The notes under the pieces were generated by a model that was not told where the DNA came from, did not search any database, and saw only the letters and a list, made by a program, of their open reading frames with translations. A program made the position numbers and the translations under genes. Below are positions 52,036 through 63,922 of a DNA stretch of 64,000 nucleotides, piece after piece. Every line of letters begins with the position of its first letter. Positions within the stretch are counted from its first letter, which is position 1. Source of the stretch: Trebouxia sp. TZW2008 (Eukaryota > Chlorophyta > Trebouxiophyceae > Trebouxiales > Trebouxiaceae); assembly GCA_002118135.1 (NCBI GenBank), contig BDIU01000049.1, forward strand, positions 1 through 64,000, given 5' to 3'.

Positions 52036-52759
52036 GTTTTGGCAGTGTCAAAACCTTCCTTGAGAAAGCCAGTGCTGGCTGAAGCATTTTGTGCATGCAT
52101 CGTCCAATTGGAGATGACACGGCTCAGCAAAACCATAAGATGTCTGATGATGCTGTGCATTGTGCATGCGTTGGATAATAAAAATTGTGCTGCGACCTAT
52201 TGGTCACAGTATCTGCATTGCGCAATATTCATGCGTATCTGCAGATACGTTGAGCAGCTGCTCAACTTTGTGAAGACCTGAAGGCTGATCTGGCCTCAGC
52301 AAGGAGTTCATGGAATGCCTAGTGCTTTACAAGGCATCTGTTATCATGCCTGCACAGCATGGTCCATTACAGGCAACAAAGACTGTCATTTCGCTTCACT
52401 ACACTTGAATTGCACTGGAAACTGGTAGCTTGTTTTGCTGAGGTCATGGCATGCAGGCGTGGTGTCCAAAACTGACAACACCTGTGATCCAAAGAACGCA
52501 CGCCAATACCTTGCTGCTGCTGCTGCTTGTAGGTTGCTAGCATAGGGGCCTGTGTATCTGCATGTGTAGTAGTATGGAGAGGAAGCACCCCGCCGTCAAG
52601 CTGACATGCTTCGCTGATGCACACGCTCTGGGAGAGCACAGCTGGGGGGACAGCAACCAGCTCTGACATTTCGGGCAGAAGAGTGTCCGGAAAGATTAAC
52701 CAATGCCGATGCATATGGATAGGACTGCAGCAATTTGCAACCAGCTTAGGCGCCCGGAA
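52036..52759. other. Intergenic region, no gene assigned
   Basis: About 720 bp. A 115-codon minus ORF near 52367-52714 has a Gln run but no family signal. It probably includes the 3' UTR of eIF2B gamma. Confidence 0.4.
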
Positions 52760-55700
52760 TCATTGAGGTACTTTGGATTTGGCCAGCACCTCATCCCTGT
52801 ATTCTGACTCCTCAGCCAGCTGGAATCCAGGTCCCACTTTGCAATCTCTCACAGAACATCGTGCCTGCACAGAAGACTCGTCAGACTTGGTGCTCAAGCT
52901 TCTATGCTGCAACAGCTGTGCTGCTTGCCATGACAGCTTGTTGTGTCAGCGCATTGTGCATTGCTGCGAGCTGTCTTCTAAGGGCTTTGTTGACTGCTGA
53001 TTTTGGAGCAGGCACTTTTGGGCTGCTGTTGGGAACAGGAGATCCCGTCATGGTGCCTGATGGCATAGCCAGCTTGTTCCCTTTTATTCTTGAAGCATCT
53101 GGGTCACTGTGAGCTTGCTGTACTGCAGTTGTATAGTGGATACGCTTCTGATACACAAAGTCGTGATACATACAGAGCAGAACCTGTCCACTGGACACTC
53201 AAGCATACCTGGAGATGAGAACCGCTGCAGATGATGGAATTCTGGATGTGGCTGCCCTCTTCCACAATCACATCGTCCATCACAATGGAGCTCACAATCT
53301 TGACGCTGTTTCCCAGCTTGCAAGTGGTGCCGATGATGGATCGCTTCACACTGCACTTGTCTCCAAGCACGCTGCCCTTGCCCACAACACAGCCAGCTGA
53401 CACTGTTGCTTTACTGCCCAGCTGCACAGATTCGTGCACAAAGTTCTCAAAGCGGCTGTTGGGTTTCTCAGTTAGCAGGCGTGAGGCCAGTTCAAAGGAT
53501 GTGAGATCCCTGCACAGCACAACACCTTCAGTTTTGTGCGCAGCATGTGACTTCCCTGCATTGCACAAACTCCTGCACAAAGTTCTCAAAGCGGCTGTTG
53601 GGCTTCTCAGTGAGCAGGCGTGAGGCCACTTCAGAAAAGGTGAGATCCCTGCACAGCACAATGCCCTCAGACTTCACATGGGCTTCTTGGTGAGGAAGCA
53701 TGAGGTCAGGTCAAAATGTGTGAGATCCCTACAATGCACAATGGCCAAAAGTTTAACTGGGCTTCTCGGTGAGGCCATGTATGTCAGATCCCTGCACAGC
53801 ATAATGCCTTGAGACTGCATACTCAGCAAAGCATAGCATTTTCAGACTTTGTGGGCTGCCAACATAGTGACGCCTTCATGTTCAGGAGACTGAAAATAAG
53901 GACAATGAAATTGGAGTCCAATGTCTGGCTTTTGACTAGACAGTCAAAGGTGTGGGAAGCAGATTGAGCACCTGTAGTTGGCACATTGTATTGCAAGCTG
54001 AGAGCAGGCACAGCCCTGGCATTTACACTGTCAGGGCTGTGCCTGTGTTTTCGAAGCTCGCAGCAATCTGCGTCCACCTGACAGTTACGCATCGTCCATG
54101 ACCAGTTGTGCACACCAAATCCCTTACCACTACAGGTGAATGATCTGCCAAACTAAGTTGAGCCCTTCAGTGTCAGCACTTCTCTTCAGAAGCAGTGCTG
54201 ACTGATGTGCACACACCTGGTGACTTCAGCATGTCATGCAAGCAACCTTTTCACAGCCAGCGTCGGTGCCTGCGTACCTGTTGACTTCAGCATAGGCTTG
54301 CAGAGTGTTGGCTCTGCCACAGTACGCTTCCTTGCTTGCGATATAGGCATTACACCACATAGCTCTGTGACCAGTCACGGCTGTGCCTTTGCTTGCACCT
54401 GCTATGACGTCTGCTAGTTGAGACCCTGGAGTGACAGCGTCTGTGGGGTGTGAGTTTTGGCTGGCTTCTGGGCTGCTGGCTTGATGGCCTGAGTCTTGCT
54501 TACTTGAGAAAGGATGCCTGCTGTGTTGCTGCCGAACCAGGTATGGCAACAAATCCTGCAGGATGTATCAAGCTCAGTCATCAGACAATGACACAGTCTT
54601 GCGGACTGTCTGACTGCAATAGTGTCCGAGGCAGGGAGGGGTTGTCTGATGTGCTGTTCAGGACGCACATGCATATGTCAAAATGCATAGCATCAGCCAA
54701 TGCATGCTGTGGCATGCAATTGTCGCAATGTGACTCCTAATCAAACAAAGTTGCTCAAATGGGTGATGCCTTTGGCTATTTGTGTAGATAAATGCAGACT
54801 ATAACAGCTCAGCACACCTGGCCACAGGGACAGAAAACATGCTTGCTGACCACTCAACAATGCTTTAGCATGAAAGTGGTGCAGATCCAGGTCAGTTGTG
54901 ACTTCCCTGCCGAACGCTTCCACAGGTGGGTCTAGCTTCAAGAGCTTTGCACAGCGTACGCTCGCGGAAGATGTAGAGGTGGGTGTCTATCAGATCAGTA
55001 CATGGAGACAGCTGCTGTGAAGTGTGTAAGTGCCTCTTCAGCTGTTGGGCAACAAAGAAAAAGCAGGCATGAACACAGAGAGCTGTGCGCCTTGCAATGG
55101 TTGAGCATGTATTGAAAGCCCGAGGGGTCTTGCCTGCCGTATGCTTTTGTAGGTGGGTCTAGCTTCAAGCTTTGCGCAGCGTGCGCTTGTGGAAGACGTA
55201 GAGGTGGGTGTCCATCAAGTCAGTGCGCAGAGACAGCTATGCCTCTTGCAATGCAACAAGCATAGGAGAAGTGCAGAGACAGACCAAGCATGACTTGCCT
55301 GCCGTATGCATTCATAGGTGGGTCTAGCTTCAAGCGCTTTGCACAGCGTGCGCTTGTGGAAGATATAGAGGTGGGTGTCCATCAGATCAGTGCGCAGAGA
55401 CAGCTGTCCCTCTTGAAGTGCAGCAAGGGGTACCCTGACTTGCCGCCGGGCCTCAGGAGTGCTACCAGCAATGAACATTAGTTGCTTCTGTGCCGTGTCC
55501 AGCCCTGTGGCACCATAATCATGATCAGGCGCACAGTGACAAAGCCAGTGAATCACCACAGTATGCTCTATGACGACGTATTCTCTGGGCCTCAGGAGTG
55601 CTGCCAGCAATGAACATCAGCTGCTTACGAGCTGTGTCCAGCCCTGTTGAACCAGAAGCCTTGTCAACGCAAACTGAGGATGACTTGCTGGTTATTAATC

Positions 55701-56901
55701 TCTGCATTCATGCTGTAGGGTACTTGCTAGATTGTGTATGTTTGCATGCAATTGTTGAGACAGATGCAAAGCTTGAAACACAGTGATTTCTGTTCACAGG
55801 GACACCCAATATACGGACATTCTCCACACAGGGACAATGCAGTCTGCAACAAATCACTGCATCCTGACTGCATTGCTGCTCCTGAGTCAGGCCAATTCTT
55901 CACTGCAAGGACATCTTCCTTAGTCCAATGCAGTCTGTATAAAGAGAACTTACTGTACCTACGTAGTCTACATTCTTGGGAGCTTTGCCAGGCTTAGTTT
56001 CTGATGCAGGCGATACGCGCCGTTCCCTCAACAAGATGGTCACTGTAGCTTCAGTGACATAGTGGGAAGCGATCAGAGCCTGAATGAAGCACCAAAAGCT
56101 TGCTGTGAGACTCTAGGACACTCTGAATTGCATGTTTGGGTTTGCTTAGTTGGTGATCTGGAAGCAGACTCTCAAGACTGCACTGTTGAGCAAGCTCTGG
56201 AGTCACTGACATCTGGAATGTAGGTTGCTCGCTGATAAGACGATGATCATGAATGAAGTGCATAGGCCCATGGCAGACAGACATGTATGTTTTCCCCTAA
56301 TGTAATGATGACCATCAGCATGCTTGCAGTGACTGCAACAGAATGCTGACGCATTGCTCAGACTCAGTCTGCCTACTCACCACTACTGACTACAATGAAC
56401 AAATCAAGTATGACACTGGCAGCAATCTGTCTGCGCCGCTCACCTTCAGAGGCACATCAGTGAGAAGGTCACCAGAAATGACAATGAATGATTCTGCTGG
56501 AATGTCATCTGCGAACTGTGCAATGGCAGCAGAAGAGCCGCTGTCCTCTGCCACAGGTTTGACATCAATGTGCATTTTGCCTGCATAGTGCTTACTGATC
56601 CAATGGCTGACTTTGGATGAGGCTGCTTCGCCTTCAACCACCTGCATCAAAGGCAACAATAGTGTATGGCACACCAGGACTTGCAATTTGGACTTCCAAA
56701 CTATTCCCAGCATGACAGAAAGGGCAATTGACTCACCACAACAGTATTGGTGACGCCACCTTGCTCTAAAGTTCTGAGCGGAAAGCTGATTAGCGTCTGG
56801 TTGCCCACAGGCAGAAGAGCTTTGGGCACGCCTGACGACGTCAAAGGGTGCAGATGCTTTCCCACACCTCCAGCCAGCAGGATGGCATGGGAAAGCTGCA
56901 T
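52760..56901 (-). CDS. EIF2B3: Translation initiation factor eIF2B, gamma subunit
   Basis: Part of the eIF2B complex that reloads eIF2 with GTP. The start exon gives MQLSHAILLAGGVGKHLHPL, the pyrophosphorylase-like nucleotide-binding start, then GVPKALLPVGNQTLISFPLR. The next exon has FADDIPAESFIVISGDLLTD. A middle exon (about 55305-55500) reads KQLMFIAGSTPEARR then LRTDLMDTHLYIFHKRTL. The left-handed beta-helix lies at about 53207-53510 (VGKGSVLGDKCSVKRSIIGT, CKLGNSVKIVSSIVMDDV, IEEGSHI-type turns). The last exon (ARCSVRDCKVGPGF, ending KSKVPQ) stops at 52760. In the first motif the usual signature Arg is replaced by Lys-His, so it is unlikely to be a working transferase, as in other gamma subunits. 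Exon copies flank the middle and helix exons. Confidence 0.9.
53455..53800 (-). repeat. Decaying copies of the eIF2B gamma FENFVHES exon
   Basis: The true exon start (LLTEKPNSRFENFVHES) is at about 53430-53510. Further copies start near 53650, 53720 and 53790, each with the AGGGATCTCAC(A/C) acceptor region. They become shorter with distance from the true exon. Confidence 0.7.
54890..55665 (-). repeat. Four partial copies of the eIF2B gamma LMDTHLYIF exon
   Basis: Copies at about 54890-55000, 55140-55245, 55305-55500 (full) and 55580-55660. The first two copy the 3' half (GTGGGTCTAGCTTCAAG and THLY(I/V)F coding). The last copies the 5' half (KQLMFIAGSTPEA). The functional exon therefore lies in the middle, with partial copies on both sides. 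Confidence 0.7.
55781..55958. mobile_element. MITE-like element with pogo/Tigger-like TIRs
   Basis: The left end ACAGTGATTTCTGTTCACAG and CACCCAATATACGGACA pair with the right end, which in reverse reads TACAGTAAGTTCTCTTTATA. The element is about 178 bp, non-coding, and ends at a TA. It is related to the element at 40483-40655. Confidence 0.6.
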
Positions 56902-57456
56902 GTATGGGTTGTGATCTGCCCAAGCTCAAGCTGTGATGCCGGGACAAGGTGGCTCTGGGAGTGTCAGCTTCAGGATCAGGAGTGGGCGGTGCAAATTTGG
57001 ACTTTGCACACCCAGGCAGGCAGCACCGCAGACAGAGTGTTGCTCAATCCGTTTTCAAGAGGCACGCTTGACAGTTATTCGGGAATGGTGCTCGGCCATA
57101 GGAAACGCTGACCGTGCACAGCATACGCTCACCGTGTCGCCACATCAAAAGCTGTCACGCATGCAGAGCTCAAAAGCGCTGATTTGATCGCTAGCAATGC
57201 AACATCAGGATTTGCGCTGAAGACGCAAGGCTTTGCCGTGACCAGTTCTTGGCGAAGGCTTGGTCGTGAAACAGCAAGAACATCAGCTTGCGAGTTCTTG
57301 AGTGCAGCAGAGCCCGGCACACGCGCTACGCGCGCCTTTTCTAGTCTTTTTGCACCCCTGCCTTCAACGATATGATTTTGACGTGCGCGACCCATTCACA
57401 CGCATCGTCAGGAAGGCCGTATTGGTCCCTGTGACGCTGTTTCCCAAGGTGCAAGC
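56902..57456. promoter_or_regulatory. Divergent region, eIF2B gamma / SLC17 transporter
   Basis: 555 bp between divergent starts. Overlapping ORFs of 60-90 codons on both strands show no family signal. It probably holds both promoters and 5' UTRs. Confidence 0.4.
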
Positions 57457-60400
57457 ATGACACGTTCCCGGAAGCATAAGTCAAAGGCACATTACGCCGA
57501 GCGGCAGCCACCTGATGACTCTCAGCACACTGCGGAGCCATCCACTTCAGATCATCCAGTGTACGGTCCCCCACCAGGGCCACCACCAGAAAAATCATCA
57601 GTGTATGTCACTGAGACCATAGAGCTTCATGCTCAAGCGACGCAAGCCAGCTTTCTGAGGCTAGCATCAAACACAGCTCAAAGGGACACAGCTGATGCAG
57701 CCCTGCCTGAAGTCCCTGTCAGTCATGAAGTCCGTTTCAGCCAACATCCACACGTATGGGGTAGCATTGACTCCCCAACCCGTTCGGAAGCAGAACTGCC
57801 CATCAGTCAGCCAGCAGCTGCAGGGCCAGCTTCAGGACCAGCTTCTCAGTGTGGAGACCCTGAACATGCAGAATGCTCACAGTCAGATCTGCCAAGAATA
57901 GCAGTACATGCGCCCACAGCTAGCAGCTTGCAAGCTGACACGCAGCAACAGTCTTTCACCATTTCAGCCGGTCCTAGAAACCAGAAGCTGTACTACCTGT
58001 GGTCACCAAAGCACAAACAGCCTGACGCAGCTGCAGCCGCTGCACAGTCCTATGTTGAGACCCTTGACGATGGCAAGAAGCGCCTGCTGAAAGCAGGCAG
58101 CTCGCCCTTTGCAGATGTGACTAAGCAGCAAGTTGCTAGGGAAGCCACATGGGTGCCTGACCCTAATGATGCAAAGCACTCACGCAAGCACATGCACCCT
58201 TGGCTGGGTAAGCTGTTTCCCTCCTGGAAGAGGCCCAGCAAAGAAGATGTAGAGGCGCCTGTTAGTAAACACAGCTCAAGTGACTTGGATGATGACAAAC
58301 AGAAGCCGAAAAGGCACTGGAAGCTGTTGGTGTTCCTGTGTTGCTTGGTGGCCATGATTTGCTATGTGGATCGCGCTGCCATGAGTCTGGCAATCATCCC
58401 CATGAGCATACAGTACGGCTGGAGTAACAGCGTCAAAGGAGCCATCAACAGGTGAGCAATGCAGCAGGGCAGGTTACGCAGGTATAGGTCCAGGTGCATG
58501 AGGCGCGTACAGCTTATGCCTACAACAGGTGGTTTGGGAGCCTACATTTGTGAGAGCTCTGATGGATGTTTCAAGCATCAAGCCATCTATTTGTGTGTTG
58601 TTACATGCTGACTGCAACAAGCAACCCCTGCTCACAGCAATGCTTGTAAAGCTGCAAGCACAGCTGAAGCACTGCGCAGGCAGCTCAGGTAGTAAGTAGC
58701 TGCCTTGGCATCAAACCAGATTGTTGGTACAGCTTCGATGTTGGCCTGTTGCAGTCATTAACATGCATGTTTCCTTCATGACTGCACATTTTACCGCGCA
58801 TGTGCTGTGCAAGCTGATTTAGCTGCACTCACATGCTTCTGCAAGTTGGTTTGGAGATCAACGCTTGAACAACAACCACGCTGGCACAAAAGGCATTATG
58901 CTTTTCTTGTGCGCAGTGTCTTCTTTGTGGGATACACAGTAACCAACATCTGTGGGGGTTACCTGGCTACCCGTTACACGGCCAAGCTGGTGTTGGGGTT
59001 AGGTGTGGTGGCTTGGTCCATTTTCACCATTCTGACACCAGTGGCAGCATCAACCCAGTCAGTGTATGTGGTGTTGGGGTGCCGCTGCCTGATGGGGGCG
59101 GGGGAGGGGGTCACCTTCCCTGCCATTCAGCACCTGCAAGGCAAATGGCTGCCTGCTCAAAGGCGCACCTTTGCCAACACCCTCATCTTTGCAGGCGAGC
59201 TAATGATTGCACTAAGGTCCTGTAGTGAACCCCTTGACACATGTAATGCAACACCTGCAAGGCAAATGCCTGCCTGCTCAAAGGCGCGCCTTTGTCAACA
59301 CCCTCATCTTTGCAGGCGACACACAAGCTGCATTAGGCTCATACAGTAAGACTGCGTACAAACAGACTCTACATATCATCATTGAGCATCTGCAAGGCAA
59401 ACTGCTGCATGCTTCGAGACGCACTTTTGCCAACATCCTCATCTTCGCAGGTGACATCTTCTCTGCATTAGGCTCATACAAAAAGACTGCATACACAAAG
59501 ACTTCATATATGATCATTGAGCATCTGCAAGGCAAATGGTAACCTGCTAAGAATCACACCTTTGCCAACACCCTCATCTTTGCAGGTGACATGTCCTGAC
59601 TATACAGTCTTCTCTTGATGTGATGACTGCATTGATTGTCTGAAACAAACTCCCCTTGATTGACTTTGTCCTTGCTCAGAGTACAGTGGACACGGCCTTG
59701 CTGGCGTGTAAGAGTGGAGCTCTAATCTAAAATCAGCATGCAAGCATGTGTCCATCTGCGTAGCACATATCCTGCTCTGAGACCAATCCCTTTACTCCAG
59801 ATTTGTATGCATGCGTCACAGATCGATCTGAGCTGACTGGGAGCGCACACCTTGACAGGTGCAACCAGCAGCACCATCCTGTCATACGCCTCAGCTCCAG
59901 CCATCATAGCGCGCTTCAATTAGCCTGGGCTGTTTGTGACATACAAGCGCCTAGGCTTGCTGTTCTACATTTGCTCCTCAAAGTACAGTCATATTTGACC
60001 TGACTGGATGTGTAAGCCTCAACAGGTGCAACCATTGGCACCATCCTGTCATACGTACCAGCTCCAGCCATCATAGCGCGCTTCAATTGGCCTGGGCTGT
60101 CTGTGACATACAAGCGCCTAGGCTTGCTGTTCTACATGTGCTATTCAAAGTACAGTCATACTTGACCTGACTAAATGTGTACGCCACAACAGGTGCAACC
60201 AGTGGCACCATCCTGTCATACGTACCAGCTCCAGCCATCATAGCGCGCTTCAATTGGCTGTCTGTGACATACAAGCGCCTAGGCTTGCTGTTCTACATGT
60301 GCTATTCAAAGTACAGTCATACTTGACCTGACTGGATGTGTACGCCACAACAGGTGCAACCAGTGGCACCATCCTGTCATACGCCTCAGCGCCAGCCATC

Positions 60401-63366
60401 ATTGCCCGCTTCAAATGGCCTGCTCTGTTTGTGATGAACAGCAGCCTGGGCCACTCTGCTACTCTGCATGTTATATGCACAGAAAACAATCAGACTTGAG
60501 CTGACTGATGTGCTCATCTTGGCAGGTGCAACCAGTGGGACCATCCTGTCATATGCCTCAGCTCCAGCCATCATAGCACGCTTCAATTGGCCTGGCCTGT
60601 TTGTGACGTACGGCAGCCTCGGACTACTGTGGTGCATGTTCTGGATCCCTTTAGTCAAGGAGGAGCCGGCAGTGGGGCAGGGTCAGTACCCCAGTGGGGA
60701 GGGGGTCAAGGGGGTGGGGGATGTGCCTTGGGAGAAATTTGTACGCAGTGCTGCTGTGTGGGCCATCTTTGTGGCACAGTGCACCCAAGGTCAGCTGGTG
60801 TTTGACACGAGTTCTCAAAGCTTTTGTCATGAGCTTGTACAGCATGGCTGTGCAGCTTTGTGTTGGCCGTCTTTGTGGCACAGTGCAGCCAACGTTGGCT
60901 ATCATCTCATATGTGCTTGCACAGCATGCTTGTGCAAAGCTGCATGCATGGTGAAGCCCTGGTCTTGCATGCATGGTTGCATCGCACTTTTGTGAAGGTT
61001 TGTATCAGTGCCGAAGCCCTGTGTTCGGGACGAAGGCTCTAGCTGTCATGGCTGTGTGGGCCATCTTTGTTGCGCAGTGCACGCAAGGTCAGCTATCATC
61101 CTGCTTGTGCTTGCAATCATTGGGCAATTGGAGAAATTCATGTGTGTTGAGCACTGCCTGTTTGGCGCATTGTCTGGCCATCATGTCCCATGTTGCATCC
61201 TAGTGACCACATTTGCAACAGCTGACTGCCGAACACCACAACACCCACAGGTGTGTTGACTGCAACATGCTAGTAGCAGGGAGCATGGTGAGTCACTGCT
61301 CCAATTTAGCCAATACTGTTGCTGCAGGTGTAATGCTCAGTGCTTCTGTGAATACTTTCCTACTACAACCAGAACTATGGCATTGACATCAAGGAGTCAG
61401 CTTTGCTGTCCATCTTCTGTTGGGCTTGCGTTATAGTAACCACGCTGTGCACAAGGGTGATAGCTGATGCCTAGGCCAACCATGATGTGCTGTGCTTCAG
61501 GTGCCATGCATTTCCTAGTGTTCCTGTGGATACCGTCCTACTACAATCAGAACTACAGCATTGACATCAAGCAGTCAGCTTTGCTATCCATCTTCCCATG
61601 AGCTTGCACAATAGTGGCCACTCTGTGCACAAGTGCACTAGCTAACGCGCTGGCCAACCACGATGTACTGTGCTGTTTTGCAGGTGTCATGCATCTCCTG
61701 GTGTTTCTCTCAATACTGTCCTACCATAAACAGAACTACGGCATTGACATCAAGGAGTCAGCTTTGCTTTCCATCCATGGCTTGCGCTATACTGGCCACA
61801 CTGTGCAAAGGGACAACAGCTGATGTCCTGGCTAAACATGAGATGCTGTGCTGCAGGTGTCATGCATTTCCTGGTGTTTGTGTGGATTCCATCCTGCTAT
61901 AATCAGAACTACAGCATTGACATCAAGGAGTCAGCGCTGCTGTCCATCTTCCCGTGGGCTTGCGCTATAGTGACCACACTGTGCATGGGGGCACTAGCTG
62001 ATACTCTGACTAGCCATGAGATGCTGTGCTGTGCTGCAGGTGTGATGCATTTCCTGGTGTTTCTGTGGATTCCATCCTACTACAACCAGAACTACGGCAT
62101 TGACATCAAGGAGTCGGCTTTGCTGTCCATCTTCCCATGGGCTTGCGCTATAGTGGCCACACTGTGCACAGGGGTGACAGCTGATGCCCTGGCCAACCAT
62201 GAGGTGCTGTGCCTGACGCATGTGCGCAAGCTCATGCAGGGCATTGGCTCGTTTGGCCCTGCAGGCTGCCTCTTCTACCTGGCCTGGCTCAATAAGGTGG
62301 AATTTCAAACACCTGTTTCAATATAGTCTTCAACACTTTGACACTGAAATGCTCCATGGCCAGACCACGCCTCGCGAGGTTTCTGAAATCATGTCTTTGT
62401 TGTCAGTGTCAAGTGTGAAGTCAAAGCTTTTGCGTGCAGTGGATAATCCCTAACCTAGCAGCTTTATTCACAGACTATAACTATTCACTGGCATGCTCAG
62501 CCATGCAAGCATATCACGTGTACAGGTCTGTCTGCTTAGCATATGCGTTGCATGCATTCCCTGCTGATTGCCATCTGCTCAAATGCCCAAGCTAGGCTGC
62601 AGCACTACGGGTTGAAGCTGCTGCCCAGGACAAACATGAATGGATTTGGGTTCTTTGGCTGTTCTCAAATGATATTTGCGTGCTCAAACAATGCTTGTCA
62701 TGGTGCAGGGCGGCACTGCAGCTCATGCCTGTGTGGTGCTCAGCATCATGCTGTCACTTGAAGGCTGCTATGTGTCTGGCGCAGCATCAAACCATCTGGT
62801 ATGTTCTCCTACCTCTCCACCAGTCAGACTCCATTGCTGATAAGCTTTGCACATCACATTGCATTCACAGCATAGTGGCAGCTTGCTACACATCTGGAAG
62901 AGGCAAAACATGTACAGAGCTTGTCTATGTCTAGGAGAGTAGTCCGTCAATCACTTCTTGGATTTTTTTGTAAGCTCAGCTGCTGCCGGAGCGTCCCTTC
63001 TCCCTGCAAGACTCCTGAGCCATGCGCTGCAACATTGACGAGTCAACGCTGCAGCCTGTCCCATTCTCCCCCAATGCATGCGTTGCACTGCATGGTTTCA
63101 CTGACGGCTCATCTGTCAGCAAGCTTGCTTCAAGATTGCAGCGTTTTGTGTTGATGTAGGATCTGTCAGCAAAGTTTGCCGGCATCATTTTTGGGCTGAC
63201 AAATGGATTGTCAAGCATTGTGGAGGCCTTCAGCATATATGGCACTGGGCTGATCCTTGACAGCCGTCATTCATGGCCTCTGGTTTTTGAGATCGTCGCT
63301 GGCGTTAATGTTCTTGGAGGACTGTTTTACATATTTTTTGCTTCAAGCAAACCTCAGTCATGGTGA
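57457..63366 (+). CDS. SLC17/ANTR-like major facilitator transporter with long N-terminal extension
   Basis: The first exon (57457-58451) encodes about 285 hydrophilic Pro/Ser/Ala/Gln-rich residues before the first membrane segment (WKLLVFLCCLVAMICYVDRA, then AMSLAIIPMSIQYGWS), the anion:Na+/phosphate symporter signature. Next come an exon from about 58917 (TNICGGYLATRYTAKLVLGL; CLMGAGEGVTFPAIQHLQGK), one from about 60524 (GATSGTILSYASAPAIIARF), one near 60743, one from 62038 (MHFLVFLWIPSYYNQNYGID; ALLSIFPWACAIVATLCTG), one near 62710-62800, and the last from about 63160 (FAGIIFGLTNGLSSIVEAFS, ending SSKPQSW). Substrate is unknown; relatives move phosphate, ascorbate or organic anions in plastid or vacuolar membranes. 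The donor at 59195 is GC. Four exon arrays fill the introns. Confidence 0.88.
59130..59590 (+). repeat. Transporter array 1: four copies of the LQGKWLPAQRRTFANTLIFAG exon end
   Basis: Copies end near 59195, 59315, 59450 and 59586. Copy 1 belongs to the full exon, but its donor is GCGAGC. Copies 3 and 4 are followed by GTGACAT. Copy 4 has a stop after LQGKW. Later copies lack the upstream part of the exon. Confidence 0.8.
59858..60615 (+). repeat. Transporter array 2: five copies of the GATSGTILSYASAP exon start
   Basis: Acceptors lie near 59858, 60025, 60192, 60351 and 60524, about 165 bp apart. Copy 1 has Trp changed to TAG. Copies 2 and 4 are open. Copy 3 has a six-base in-frame deletion. 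Copy 5 continues into the full exon and is the one that fits the protein. Confidence 0.85.
60743..61095 (+). repeat. Transporter array 3: three copies of the VWAIFVAQCTQG exon end
   Basis: Copies lie near 60755-60795, 60865-60900 and 61050-61090, each followed by GT-like sequence (GTCAGCT or similar). The first belongs to the full exon. Confidence 0.7.
61325..62210 (+). repeat. Transporter array 4: five copies of the MHFLVFLWIPSYYNQ exon
   Basis: Starts near 61329, 61501, 61684, 61857 and 62040, about 175-180 bp apart. Copy 1 has lost the start of the motif and carries a stop. Copy 2 has Trp changed to TGA (FP-stop). Copy 3 is frameshifted. Copy 4 is open through ALADTL, and its end runs directly into copy 5. 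Copy 5 continues to the GSFGPAGCLFYLAWL part and is functional. Confidence 0.85.
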
Positions 63367-63707
63367 CAGAAGAAGGTCCAACAGGTTGCCCTGTTGACAA
63401 ATTTGCACTGCACAACATATACCAATAAGGAAGCATGAAGAGATCAGCTTTGCAGGGCTCTTGGCAATTAACATCAGGCTGCTGTATCATGCGTCTCAGC
63501 TTAAATACCAAGAGTGATTTGTGACAAACTGGTCTTGTGCAGTGCTGAATGTTTACACTGTATCCATAATGCGCTGCGTCATATGATGGCTGACAATTGG
63601 AGCACAAACGCTTGGAACAAGCCACATTGCAGATGAAGAGTCTTTGCACTGGCATGCACCAAGGCTGTCTCCTTCATGTAACATGGTCAAGACTGCAGTA
63701 CGTATAG
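63367..63707. other. Convergent intergenic region
   Basis: About 340 bp between convergent stops. Nothing was recognised. Confidence 0.45.
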
Positions 63708-63922
63708 TTAGCTAGCGGCAATCACAGGTGGCTTTTTCATGCTTTCTCTCTTGGCAGCAAGTGGCTGTTGAAGCTTGAAAATGATCATGATGTAGGCTTT
63801 ATCTCCAGCTGTCTTTTGTTGTGCCATCTCAGGGTCAGGTCTCGTCTGCTGTCCCTTCTTGACCAAACGAATCTGGAAATTCTGCACAGGCACATCAGGT
63901 TGGGCTGTTCTGCCTGCAACAA
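63708..63922 (-). CDS. Last exon of an unrecognised gene, truncated by the window end
   Basis: After a TTTGTTGCAG acceptor the frame reads VPVQNFQIRLVKKGQQTRPD, then AYIMIIFKLQQPLAAKRESM, and stops at 63708. It is basic and has no recognised motif. The upstream part lies beyond the window, where the sequence turns into a C/G-rich run. Confidence 0.4.
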
